Assembly (NCBI GenBank): GCA_022360095.1
Contig: JAKSDK010001806.1
Location: 124,001 to 188,000 of the forward strand
DNA length: 64,000 nt
Direction: 5' to 3'
Source of the DNA: Phycisphaerales bacterium
GTDB taxonomy: Bacteria > Planctomycetota > Phycisphaerae > UBA1845 > UTPLA1
Each line of letters begins with the position of its first letter. Positions within the stretch are counted from its first letter, which is position 1. The translations under genes and the position numbers were made by a program. The notes beneath the pieces were generated by a model. That model ran no database searches. It was given only the letters and a program-made list of their open reading frames with translations, and was not told the DNA's origin. This document shows, piece after piece, positions 1 through 8,624 of the stretch.

Positions 1-1880
1 GAAGACGGCTGCACAGTTTCCAGGATCGAGAGAGCGTGCGAAAATTCGTCATGTGCTTCTTTGCCGCGCTCGCGGGCGACAAACAGGTTACCCAATTCGT
101 TGTGAATTCTCGCCATCTCCAGGTGAGCATCCGGTCCGGGCGCAAGCTTATGCGCGGGTTCAGCATATAAGGTGAGTGCGCGCGAATACGCCTTTTCAGA
201 GGCCTCAAAATTTCCCAGCCGTTGGTGGATATCGCCGAGACGCTGATTCGCCCTCGCCACTTTCCGTCGAATGGCCGGGTTTTCCCCTTCCTGTTCAGCG
301 AGGCGGCGGTAAAAGCTCAACATGTGTTCCAATAGGGTGGCCGTTTCCTTTGACAGCACGGGCTGAATCGCAATCGCGAGGTCTCCGGCATCGGAGCTCT
401 CCGCGTTTTCCATGGAAACGGAGATCGTTCTGTGCGGTGCGAACTCCGCAAAGATCGTGTCAAGCGCTTCGAGCGCAAGTCCGGACGTAATCTCGGCTCT
501 TCGACGCTGCGATTGTTCTCCCTCGAGGGCCTTATTGACTTGGATGTTGGCCTGATTCGTATGAATGTAGGCGGCCGTGGTCACGGCCGTGACGGCGATC
601 AAAAGCGCGGCGGCCGTTCCGGTCAAGGCCGCCAGAGCCGGATTGCGTCGAGACCAGCGCCAGAGTCGCTCGATCACGGTTGCACGGCGCGCACGAATCG
701 GACGATCTTCAATGAAACATCTCAGGTCATTTGCGAGTTCGGCGGCCGATGTGTAACGCGCATTGGGTTCGCGACCAATGGATTTGAGGATCATCGTCTC
801 AAGGTCGCGAGGTATGTTTGAAATCAAAAATCGGGGCGTTTTCGGCCGTCCGCGCAGAATCGCTTCGATGAGACTGGTCTTGCTCGTTTCAACAAATGCC
901 GGATGCAAGGTTGCCAGTTCGTAAAGCGTCAGTCCCAGGCTGTAAATATCGCTCCGCGCATCAGCCTTTCCCTGCAATTGTTCAGGCGCCATGTATCGCA
1001 GCGTGCCTACAATGCCACTGGTCTGGGTGGCGCCGTCCTGGTCAAATGCCTTGGCCAATCCAAAATCAGCCACCCATACCATGCCGTCGGCATCGATCAG
1101 CAAATTGCCCGGTTTGATGTCACGATGCAAGGTGTCCTGGCGGTGGGCGTACTCCAGCGCCTCCGCCGCCTGCAATGCAATGCGCGCGATCCCGCGCCAA
1201 TACACAGGACCGATGCCTGAGGTGACGGCTTGAGAGTCCGAGTCGGTTCCAGCGGAACGCTGTGTTGCGTCGAGTGCGAGCGAGCGGGCGATGCGCAGCG
1301 GATCAATGGTTGCACTCCCGGACGTCGGCGTGTCTGCAACTGCTCTGTCTTCGAGCATCCGACGCAGTTTCCGAAGAACGACGTCCAGTCCGATCCCGCG
1401 GATGTACTGCATGACGATGTAGTGATAGCCCCCATGCTGGCCCACGCCGAAGACCGGTACGATGCTTGTATGATGAAGCCTGGCAGCGGTGCGGGCCTCT
1501 CGTTCAAAACGCTTCAGCTGAATCGAATCGAGTAGAAGCTGTTGCGGCATCACCTTGACGGCGACGCGTCGCCCGAGAGATTCCTGTTCAGCCTCATAGA
1601 CGATCCCCATGCCGCCGCGCCCCAATTCGCGGATGATGCGGAAATCTCCGATGCGTTCGAGTTGGAGGGTCCCTCGGATCAAGTCGGAACTGGAAGTGCC
1701 GGCGCCCTTGAGATTTTCCAGCGTGGCCACCGTAGGGAAGAGATCGCGGATCTGTTCGGCCAGGTCAGGGTGGTTCTGTGCATATTCGTCGATCGATGGG
1801 CGTTCGCCGCACCGGAATCGCTCGATGAAATCGGCGGCAAGCAATTCGAGGGGATCACGATGATCGGATGGCTCATTCAT
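1..1880 (-). CDS. Ser/Thr protein kinase with TM and TPR-like C-terminus (3' end cut by window edge)
   Basis: Open on the minus strand from an ATG at 1880 to the window edge (about 626 residues visible), so the C-terminus is missing. An N-terminal stretch of about 80 residues precedes a Hanks-type kinase domain: glycine loop LGRGGMGIVYE near residue 86, VAIK-type lysine in RVAVKV near 109, catalytic LHRDIKPGN near 252 and VADFGLAKAF near 273. A hydrophobic segment near 412-437 should span the membrane. Beyond it are helical repeats (RLGDIHQRLGNFEASEKAYSRA, ARIHNELGNLF) that look like TPRs. The kinase would therefore be cytoplasmic with a sensor part beyond the membrane. It starts 29 bases after the ECF sigma factor stop; this pairing is common in planctomycetes and suggests that the kinase and sigma factor work together. 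Substrate unknown. Confidence 0.93.
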   Translation of the reverse strand, partial: MNEPSDHRDPLELLAADFIERFRCGERPSIDEYAQNHPDLAEQIRDLFPTVATLENLKGAGTSSSDLIRGTLQLERIGDFRIIRELGRGGMGIVYEAEQESLGRRVAVKVMPQQLLLDSIQLKRFEREARTAARLHHTSIVPVFGVGQHGGYHYIVMQYIRGIGLDVVLRKLRRMLEDRAVADTPTSGSATIDPLRIARSLALDATQRSAGTDSDSQAVTSGIGPVYWRGIARIALQAAEALEYAHRQDTLHRDIKPGNLLIDADGMVWVADFGLAKAFDQDGATQTSGIVGTLRYMAPEQLQGKADARSDIYSLGLTLYELATLHPAFVETSKTSLIEAILRGRPKTPRFLISNIPRDLETMILKSIGREPNARYTSAAELANDLRCFIEDRPIRARRATVIERLWRWSRRNPALAALTGTAAALLIAVTAVTTAAYIHTNQANIQVNKALEGEQSQRRRAEITSGLALEALDTIFAEFAPHRTISVSMENAESSDAGDLAIAIQPVLSKETATLLEHMLSFYRRLAEQEGENPAIRRKVARANQRLGDIHQRLGNFEASEKAYSRALTLYAEPAHKLAPGPDAHLEMARIHNELGNLFVARERGKEAHDEFSHALSILETVQPS

Positions 1881-1909
1881 ACCAGTTTTGTCTCGTCGCC
1901 GACACTTGT

Positions 1910-2599
1910 TCAGATGCCGCTTCGAAAAATCTCCGTCAGCCCTGGCAACTCGGCGAGAATCACTTTCAGCCGCCGTAGTGCGCGGACGTATCGAATGCTG
2001 GCAGCCTTTTGCTCGATGTCGAGTTCTTCGGCAACTTCACTGTTGGACAACTCTTCAAAGTGGCGCAGCGCAAGCACTTCTCGATCGATCGGGTCCATCT
2101 CCTCAAGCGTGTCGCGCAGGAGTTTCGCAAGCTCTTCGCGCCGCGCCGCCAGCGTCGGTGACGTCAGGGTCCCCAAAAGGTTGGCAGCCAGTGAGAACGA
2201 CGTCGTTTGCGAATACCGTGCTCCGCGCTCCGCAATTTCTCGGCCCGCGTCCCGCATTTGAGCGCCGAGGTGCTGGCGATGCACATCGATCAGTGTCTGG
2301 GTGACAATTAGCCGCAACCAAACGAAGAACGAGGCGGACGCGTCACCGTGGAAATGACCGATGCGCTTCGTTGCATCCAGATAGGCCTGCTGAAGAATAT
2401 CGTCGGCATCCAGGCGGCCATAGAGCCGCGGATCAAGCCGAAAGTGAACCATCCTCCGCAGCCGCTCTCGGTGCGTCGAAAACAACTCCGCCAAGGCTTG
2501 TTCATCACCCTGTTTCACGCGGGACAGCAGGTCGTCGGAGGCACCTCCATCAGGGGCCATGCCAAGCTCCCAATCCATAAAACGGACTCTCTTCGCCAT
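1910..2599 (-). CDS. ECF-type RNA polymerase sigma factor (planctomycete type)
   Basis: A 229-residue sigma-70 family protein. Region 2 is visible around residues 30-95 (QALAELFSTHRERLRRM, GRLDADDILQQAYLDA). Region 4 is C-terminal (LEEMDPIDREVLALRHFEEL, then the HTH SNSEVAEELDIEQKAASIRY). It would direct RNA polymerase to a small regulon. It is immediately upstream of the kinase gene on the same strand, so the two are probably co-transcribed and the kinase may control it. The start is uncertain: ATG at 2599 has no clear ribosome site, while ATG at 2560 is preceded by GGGAG at good spacing and would give a protein 13 residues shorter. Confidence 0.93.
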   Translation of the reverse strand: MAKRVRFMDWELGMAPDGGASDDLLSRVKQGDEQALAELFSTHRERLRRMVHFRLDPRLYGRLDADDILQQAYLDATKRIGHFHGDASASFFVWLRLIVTQTLIDVHRQHLGAQMRDAGREIAERGARYSQTTSFSLAANLLGTLTSPTLAARREELAKLLRDTLEEMDPIDREVLALRHFEELSNSEVAEELDIEQKAASIRYVRALRRLKVILAELPGLTEIFRSGI

Positions 2600-2835
2600 T
2601 ATCTACCATGGCGCATTTTAATGTCATGCGCCGTCCCGTCGGCTTTGAAAGTCAGGAATTACCCAGTGCCGACTCAAAAAGGCGTGGCACGGACCGAAAG
2701 CAAGAAAAGACGAAGCCGTCGGTAGAATTCCGGGCCGGGCTCTCGTTTCTTAATCCTATGCAGTGAATGCGTCAGGACCACGAATTTGGCATCAGCTCGG
2801 TCTGAAATCGACCGGCACATTCAGGAGTTTATACC

Positions 2836-3801
2836 ATGAACGAACCAAAGAGAATTTACCTTGTCGCAATACTGATGATCTGCTCGGCGTTCGCGAATCG
2901 GGCGGAGGCAGCAAGTGAGCCCGATCGATCAATCCCCCAGGACAGGCAGACGAAATTGCTGGAGTCTTTTGGCAGCGAGGGGATTGATGCCAACAACGAC
3001 GGAGTTCTCACGCGAGACGAAGTGCACCGCTTTTTCGGTGAAAGACGGCCGCCTCGACCACATGGACAAAGGCGGATGGGCGAACCCAGACGTCATGACA
3101 GACGCGGTCCCGCTCGTGGGCCGAAGGGGCATCACGTGGGCAGGTTGCTCAAGCGGCTGGAATTCTACAGTGCAGCGACACCACCTGAGGGCTTCAGCCT
3201 TTCGACGTTCGCCGGCGCCGATTTAAACGGCGACGATCAACTGAGTCACGATGAATGGACCCAGTTTTCTGCTCGGACCCGAAGCAAAATCCTAACTCAA
3301 ATCGCATCGCGAGTGCCTCACGTGGATGCTGATGAAAATGGTGTCGTCAGCGACGAGGAGCTTGCGTCTTTTAAGGCCGAACACGTGTCCAGGGAACGCA
3401 GGCGTATTCTTTCCCGGCACCCTGATGCAGATACCGATGAAAATGGTGAGCTGTCGGATCAGGAGCTTGAGAATTTCGCGTCCATGCGGGAGGCGAAACA
3501 TCGTGAGAGAATCCTGGAACGGCACCCGGTTGCAGATCTTGATGCGAACGGTTCACTCTCGGACGGAGAGCTTGAGGCCTTCGAATCAGCACGTCGCCAA
3601 GAGCGTCGTGCTCGAATCCTGGAGCGCCACCCGGAAGCTGATCTTGACGGAGACGGTGTGCTGGCCGAAGAAGAGGCGGAGTCGTTCCGGAAGAATCATC
3701 CAAAAGGATCCGGCAAACGACATCGTGGGGGAATGCCGAGACAAGGCGAGGACTGCCGTAAACGTGGAAAAGGTGGCTTCCCGGCAGAATCTGCGTCGTG
3801 A
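2836..3801 (+). CDS. exported EF-hand calcium-binding protein
   Basis: A 321-residue protein with an N-terminal signal peptide (hydrophobic YLVAILMICSAFA, cleavage likely after AEA near residue 26). Six EF-hand type loops are visible at about residues 51-62 (DANNDGVLTRDE), 129-140, 164-175, 199-210, 234-245 and 269-280 (DLDGDGVLAEEE). The last four are exactly 35 residues apart. A basic, proline-rich stretch (about 68-100) separates the first loop from the rest. It should bind Ca2+ in the periplasm or at the cell surface. Its precise role is unknown; such proteins are numerous in planctomycetes. It stands alone, with about 235 bases upstream and 185 downstream to the next gene. Confidence 0.9.
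   Translation: MNEPKRIYLVAILMICSAFANRAEAASEPDRSIPQDRQTKLLESFGSEGIDANNDGVLTRDEVHRFFGERRPPRPHGQRRMGEPRRHDRRGPARGPKGHHVGRLLKRLEFYSAATPPEGFSLSTFAGADLNGDDQLSHDEWTQFSARTRSKILTQIASRVPHVDADENGVVSDEELASFKAEHVSRERRRILSRHPDADTDENGELSDQELENFASMREAKHRERILERHPVADLDANGSLSDGELEAFESARRQERRARILERHPEADLDGDGVLAEEEAESFRKNHPKGSGKRHRGGMPRQGEDCRKRGKGGFPAESAS
3280..3699 (+). repeat. four tandem 105-bp EF-hand units
   Basis: Inside the EF-hand gene, four consecutive 35-codon units share the pattern R-x-x-I-L-x-R-H-P-x-A-D-x-D-x-N-G-x-L-S-D-x-E-L-x-x-F. Loop starts fall at 3325, 3430, 3535 and 3640, a constant 105-base step. This indicates internal tandem duplication rather than independent EF-hands. Confidence 0.85.
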
Positions 3802-3986
3802 TTTCATCGCGATCCTTCGGTGGCTGACGGATTTGTGCGGTGGTTACTTTAGACAGGGTCCCGAAAAACCGATGAAAGGCGGCGAAGGCGACGTCTGCGG
3901 TGTCTACGGTGCTATAGGACGCTGCGGGGTCGAACGGGAATCGATCTGTTTCTTGGTGCGGGGCACAGACCATTTCGCAGAAATCC

Positions 3987-6311
3987 GTGACAGTTGAAGA
4001 CAGCCTACGTGCGGTGATGTTGACGTCGCTGGACCCGATGGTGGCGATCGACAACGAGGGAATCATTCGCATCGCCAGCGAGTCGGTGAGGGAGGTTTTT
4101 GGCTGGTCGGCTGATGAACTCGAAGGACAGAACGTTCGCGTGCTCATGCCTGAGCCTTATCATTCCGAGCACGATCAATACCTGGCGAACTATCGAGAAA
4201 CGTCCAAGACGCGCATTCTTGGGAACAAGCGTATTTTTCAGGCGGTGCGGCGAAACGGTGAAGTGTTTCCGTGCGAGATCAATGTGACTCGGCTGGGGGG
4301 GACCGGTGGCGCGTCCGAATGGTTCGTCGGGATCATTCGTGATTTGACCCAGCAAAAGAGAACGGAAGCCGTTCTCTGGGCGACTCAGCAGCGTCAATCG
4401 GCCGTCATGGCGGCAAGCCTCGATCCCATGATTACGATCGATTCTCACGGCATTGTGCAGGCCGCCAGCGATTCGATTAAAAGAGTTTTCGACTGGGATC
4501 CCGGTGAGGTGATCGGTCAGAACATCAACATGCTCATGCCGGAACCGTATCGATCGCAACACGATGGATTTCTTGAGCGATATCGCAAGACCGGTGATTC
4601 GCGGATTCTCGGAATGACGCGTGAGTTCCAGGCGATGCGCCGGGACGGTGCAATCTTTCCCTGCGAGATCAATGTGGCGCGTGTGGACGTTCCGGGCCAA
4701 GATGAACCCTGGTTTACGGGAACGATTCGCGACGTGACCGACCGAAAGCGGACGGAAGCATCGCTTTGGGCCACTCAGAAGCGACAGGCCGCGGTCATGG
4801 CCGCATCGCTCGATCCGATGGTGACGATCAATGCGCACGGGATTATTCAATCGGCCAGTGATTCCGTTGAGCGCGTTTTCGGATGGAAGTCAGAAGAGAT
4901 CATTCGGAAAAACGTCAAGATTCTGATGGCGGAGCCGCATCAGTCCAGGCATGATCAGTATCTCCGCCAGTATCGTGCGACCGGAAAGACCAGCATTCTG
5001 GGGAATGCCCGGGAGTTTGTTGCTGTTCGCAAAGACGGATCTGAGTTTCCCTGCGAGATCAATGTCGCCCGGGTGGACATTCCGGGCCAGGATGATCCTT
5101 GGTTTACGGGAATTATCCGCGATCTGACCGCGGCGAAGGAATCTGATCGCGTGAAGAGTGATTTTCTCGCCAATATGAGCCATGAGATCCGCACGCCGTT
5201 GACTGCCATTCGAGGCTATACGGAGGAGATTGCAGAGTCCTTGGACGACGCCCGCAGCGTAGAGATCACGGAGCGTATTCGACATAACTGTGCCAGGTTG
5301 CAAGCGGTGATGGATGACATGCTGAGTGTTGCACAAGTCGATGGAGGGACCATCGAATGCAACGTGACGTCCTGCAATCCCAGGAAAGTTCTCAAAGATA
5401 ATCTGGTGGGCTTCGAAGAGGCGATTCGGAAGAAGGGCTTGTCCTTGAAAGTCGCGATCAGCGACGATGTTCCCGATTTGGTGAATTCCGATCCCGAGTT
5501 GATCGGCAGAATCCTCTCGCATGTCGTCGGTAACGCGGTCAAGTTTACGGATGAGGGCGGCATCGAAATCGAGCTCAGGCAAGAACCCTCGAATGCCCTG
5601 ATCATTGAGGTGTCGGATACCGGCGTCGGGATCCCGAAAGACCGTTTTGACCATGTCTTTCGTAGATTCACCCAAGTCGACACCTCACGCACGCGAAAAT
5701 ATGAAGGTGCCGGCCTGGGGCTTTCCATCAGTCACGCGCTTGCAAAACGATTGGGTGGGGACCTGACGATCGTACGATCGGCACCGGGCGAAGGAAGTCT
5801 CTTTCGGCTGAGTCTGCCGTCCTTGGTCTCTGAAAGCGATCAACCCGGCGGCAAGAGTGAGGCTGCCGGCCGTAAGAAACAGGGCGCTCCATCCTCCAGC
5901 CCCTTGGCGAACATCAAAGCCCTTATCGTTGACGACGGCCCCGACAATCAGCGCCTCGTGTCATTTATTTTGAAGAAGGCCGGCGCCAACGTCGAGGTCG
6001 CAGCCAATGGAAAACTCGGCCTGGAGGTGTTCGCGGCGGCCGAGGGACAGGGAACACCGTTTGATGTGGTCTTGATGGATATGCAGATGCCGGTCATGGA
6101 CGGCTACACGGCTACTCGAACTTTACGCGAACAAGGCCAGACGCTCCCCATCATTGCCCTGACGGCCCATACCGGCGAGGAGGAGCGAAAAGCCTGTCTG
6201 GACGCGGGTTGCACGGAGTTCATGAACAAGCCTTGTGACCGAAATGCGTTGATCGAGATCGTCAAGAGCTTGGTTGGCGAGGGGGCGCAACTCGTCGATC
6301 AAGTCACGTGA
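3987..6311 (+). CDS. hybrid sensor histidine kinase with three PAS domains and a receiver domain
   Basis: A 774-residue cytoplasmic protein without membrane segments. Three PAS domains, each about 130 residues and strongly alike (MxxSLDPMxxI at about 12, 142 and 272; EFPCEINV-type motif at about 93, 223 and 353), are followed by a HisKA domain with phosphoacceptor H399 (NMSHEIRTPL) and an HATPase domain (DTGVGIP, GAGLGLSIS). A C-terminal receiver domain begins near 645 (IVDDGPDN), with a phosphoacceptor Asp near 698 (VVLMDMQMPVMDGY) and a conserved Lys in MNKPCD. It would pass a phosphate from H399 to its own receiver and then to an unlinked phosphotransfer protein. I used the GTG at 3987; no better start is visible. 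The signal is not deducible. No heme- or flavin-specific motif was recognised in the PAS domains. Confidence 0.93.
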   Translation: MTVEDSLRAVMLTSLDPMVAIDNEGIIRIASESVREVFGWSADELEGQNVRVLMPEPYHSEHDQYLANYRETSKTRILGNKRIFQAVRRNGEVFPCEINVTRLGGTGGASEWFVGIIRDLTQQKRTEAVLWATQQRQSAVMAASLDPMITIDSHGIVQAASDSIKRVFDWDPGEVIGQNINMLMPEPYRSQHDGFLERYRKTGDSRILGMTREFQAMRRDGAIFPCEINVARVDVPGQDEPWFTGTIRDVTDRKRTEASLWATQKRQAAVMAASLDPMVTINAHGIIQSASDSVERVFGWKSEEIIRKNVKILMAEPHQSRHDQYLRQYRATGKTSILGNAREFVAVRKDGSEFPCEINVARVDIPGQDDPWFTGIIRDLTAAKESDRVKSDFLANMSHEIRTPLTAIRGYTEEIAESLDDARSVEITERIRHNCARLQAVMDDMLSVAQVDGGTIECNVTSCNPRKVLKDNLVGFEEAIRKKGLSLKVAISDDVPDLVNSDPELIGRILSHVVGNAVKFTDEGGIEIELRQEPSNALIIEVSDTGVGIPKDRFDHVFRRFTQVDTSRTRKYEGAGLGLSISHALAKRLGGDLTIVRSAPGEGSLFRLSLPSLVSESDQPGGKSEAAGRKKQGAPSSSPLANIKALIVDDGPDNQRLVSFILKKAGANVEVAANGKLGLEVFAAAEGQGTPFDVVLMDMQMPVMDGYTATRTLREQGQTLPIIALTAHTGEEERKACLDAGCTEFMNKPCDRNALIEIVKSLVGEGAQLVDQVT
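4020..5148 (+). repeat. three tandem PAS-coding units of 390 bp
   Basis: The PAS part of the hybrid kinase repeats with an exact 130-codon period: LDPM at residues 15, 145 and 275; the PEPYxS or AEPHQS element at 55, 185 and 315; FPCEINV at 94, 224 and 354. Units 2 and 3 are the most similar (ARVDxPGQDxPWFTGxIRD in both), which points to recent in-frame duplication. Confidence 0.8.
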
Positions 6312-6398
6312 GCTGGCGCGACTTACTCCGCCGGATTAACAAGTCATTCCGATAGCCCGGTTCTGACTTCATCATAAAAGTTGCACAATATCCGAGGA

Positions 6399-6992
6399 CT
6401 ACTCCCGCTTAGTCCTGCGCGACCTTTCTTGAAATTCCTCAGCGGTTGTCCCCAGTTGAGAAAAGGTGTATTCGTTGCCACATTCGGAGCAAATCATCGA
6501 GATGTTGCCGATCAGACAGTATCCACAACTCGGACAGAGCGTGCCGTCCTGAATGATCACGACATCGGCTGAACCCCTGATGACCACCCAGCTCCCGGCG
6601 CCCAAGGCGCCGAATAGCTGTGTGACCAGAAAACCTACGACTAAAACGATGGCCTTAAGTCCGATTCCGGCTTCTTGGATGACCATTACAGCGATGATCG
6701 GTGTGACTGTCAGGCCGATCCCGTAACCGACTCCGGCCCAATAGGCTCGGCGGAGGGTTCCGATTTGGTGCCGCTTTCGGCGCATCAGTAGGAGCGGTCC
6801 GGCCACGCAGATCAGCACGAAGGTGATGAGAACGGCCTTTCCCATCGTGTGCGGATGAGGGAAGAAAAAGTAAGCAGGCAGCATTGTGGGAATAGGAGAG
6901 AACAGCACGACTAAGCCGAGGAGAACTCCTTGCCAAACCAAATCAATGATCGGGAGTCGTTCATCCTGTCGGAAGACGCGTTTTGACATCAT
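6399..6992 (-). CDS. small membrane protein with C-terminal zinc ribbon
   Basis: About 197 residues. At least four hydrophobic segments (VWQGVLLGLVVLFSPI, AVLITFVLICVAGPLLLM, IGLTVTPIIAVMVI, AIVLVVGFLVTQLFGALG) are followed by a cytoplasmic-looking CPSCGYCL ... MICSECGNEY motif, which is a zinc-ribbon pattern of two CxxC pairs. I chose ATG 6992 (a second ATG at 6989 follows it) because AAGG precedes it. A longer reading to 7190 would overlap the divergent DUF839 gene. Function unknown. Planctomycete genomes carry many membrane proteins with such ribbons; the arrangement suggests metal binding or protein contact rather than catalysis. Confidence 0.75.
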   Translation of the reverse strand: MMSKRVFRQDERLPIIDLVWQGVLLGLVVLFSPIPTMLPAYFFFPHPHTMGKAVLITFVLICVAGPLLLMRRKRHQIGTLRRAYWAGVGYGIGLTVTPIIAVMVIQEAGIGLKAIVLVVGFLVTQLFGALGAGSWVVIRGSADVVIIQDGTLCPSCGYCLIGNISMICSECGNEYTFSQLGTTAEEFQERSRRTKRE

Positions 6993-7160
6993 GCACCCTT
7001 GATCATCAAGCTTGCGCCTGTTTCGCACTTTTCTGGCCGTGGCCGAACATTCGTATAATAATCTTACAAAAGTTGTGCGAAGAATTGGTAATCCTGTTGG
7101 GGTCGGGTGATAATCCGAGTACAAAAGGCGACAACTAAGTTTTGACTCGGGGGATTCCTC

Positions 7161-8594
7161 ATGCGAAGCACTCGACGAGGCTTTCTTCAAACAACATTGG
7201 CCGTCTCACTTGGTTTCCGTGGATTGCGTGCGTCGGTGCTACGGGCATCTTCAGTTCCCCAAGACGCGCGGGCAACAAGTCTCGGCCCCCTCGTGGATGA
7301 TCCGAAGAAGCTTGTGGACTTGCCGGCTGCCTTTTCCTATCGGATCGTTTCGACCGTCGGCGAACGCATGGATGACGGTTTTCTTGTCCCGGGGCAGCCC
7401 GACGGCATGGGGTGCTTTCCGAGTCCTGACGGCCGCGTCATCCTGATACGAAACCATGAGTTGAGGGCTGAGAACAAGACAAAAGGCCCGTTCGGTGCTG
7501 ACAATGAGCGATGGAGGCGTCTACCCGCCGGTTTGGCCTACGACCCCGGTCGAGGTCAAAGCCCTTGTCTCGGAGGAACGACGACGCTCGTTTACAACTG
7601 TAAAGATCGCCGACTGGATCGACAGTATCTCAGCTTAGCGTGTACGGAATACAATTGTGCCGGCGGTCCGACGCCGTGGGGTACCTGGATCTCTTGTGAG
7701 GAAACCGTACAGCGCGCCGACGAGCATTATGAACGAGATCACGGCTATGCGTTCGAGGTTCCGGCGAAAGCGGATGGGCGCCTTGCGGAGCCCGTGCCTT
7801 TGAAGGCCATGGGCAGGTTTCGTCGCGAGGCCGTCGCGGTCGAGCCAAAGACGAGCATCGTTTATCAAACCGAAGATCGTCCCGACGGCTTGATTTACCG
7901 GTTCATTCCAAAGCGATGGGGTCGCCTTCGAGAGGGCGGGCGATTGCAGGCGCTTTCGGTCCGCGGCCGGTCCAGCCTCGATATGCGCAATTGGGTGAAC
8001 GTCATCACCGGTCGCCCCATTTCCGAGAAGATTTCGGTCGGCACACGTTTTCAGGTCAAGTGGATTGATGTGGATGACATTCAGGCGCCTCATGACGACC
8101 TGCGGCTTCGCGGTTTCCAGTCCGGCGCGGCCCGATTCGCACGGGCCGAGGGCATGTGGTATGGCCGAAGCAGCATTTTCTTTGCCTGCACTGACGGCGG
8201 CAGGCTTCGCAAGGGGCAAATCTGGCGTTACATGCCGAGCCCGAATGAAGGAACATCGGAGGAAGATGCAAAACCGGGCGAGCTTGAGTTATTTATCGAA
8301 CCCAACAACCCGAGTCTTGTCGAGAATGCAGATAATCTCACCGTTGCACCCTGGGGTGACGTCATCGCTTGTGAAGACGGACCTGGGACGCAATATCTGG
8401 TCGGCGTTACGCCGACGGGGCGTATCTATAAACTCGCACGCAATGCGGCGAACCATTCGGAATTCGCCGGAGCTACTTTTTCGCCCGATGGGAGTACACT
8501 CTTTGTCAACATGCAATCGGCCGGGTTGACCTTCGCGATCACGGGCCCGTGGCCGGCGCTACGGGGAAATGGCGGCCAAAGGAAAATTCGCTAA
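7161..8594 (+). CDS. Tat-exported DUF839 / PhoX-like protein
   Basis: A 477-residue protein starting with a twin-arginine signal (MRSTRRGFLQTTLAVSLGF). The body matches the DUF839/PhoX family by its signature features: VPGQPDGMGCFPSPDGRVIL, the RNHEL element, GGTTTLVY, NCAGGPTPWGTWISCEE, FRREAVAVEPKTSIVYQTED, DNLTVAPWGDVIACEDG and FAGATFSPDGSTLFVNMQ. PhoX is a Ca2+/Fe-dependent alkaline phosphatase folded as a beta-propeller, and many DUF839 members are only presumed phosphatases. Tat export implies folding and cofactor loading in the cytoplasm. The ATG at 7161 follows a GGGGGA stretch. It is transcribed away from the zinc-ribbon gene and 30 bases ahead of the queuosine-precursor transporter gene. 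Confidence 0.88.
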   Translation: MRSTRRGFLQTTLAVSLGFRGLRASVLRASSVPQDARATSLGPLVDDPKKLVDLPAAFSYRIVSTVGERMDDGFLVPGQPDGMGCFPSPDGRVILIRNHELRAENKTKGPFGADNERWRRLPAGLAYDPGRGQSPCLGGTTTLVYNCKDRRLDRQYLSLACTEYNCAGGPTPWGTWISCEETVQRADEHYERDHGYAFEVPAKADGRLAEPVPLKAMGRFRREAVAVEPKTSIVYQTEDRPDGLIYRFIPKRWGRLREGGRLQALSVRGRSSLDMRNWVNVITGRPISEKISVGTRFQVKWIDVDDIQAPHDDLRLRGFQSGAARFARAEGMWYGRSSIFFACTDGGRLRKGQIWRYMPSPNEGTSEEDAKPGELELFIEPNNPSLVENADNLTVAPWGDVIACEDGPGTQYLVGVTPTGRIYKLARNAANHSEFAGATFSPDGSTLFVNMQSAGLTFAITGPWPALRGNGGQRKIR

Positions 8595-8624
8595 CACAAA
8601 GTCACGCCTGGTTATCTGAGTCCA

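Noticed and set aside
1542..2261. A 239-codon open frame on the plus strand over the sigma and kinase genes
   Set aside because: It is antisense to two clear genes, has no recognisable motif and its composition is that of a shadow frame.
4005..4850. Antisense frame with repeated sequence over the PAS region
   Set aside because: Its repeats merely mirror the tandem PAS units on the other strand.
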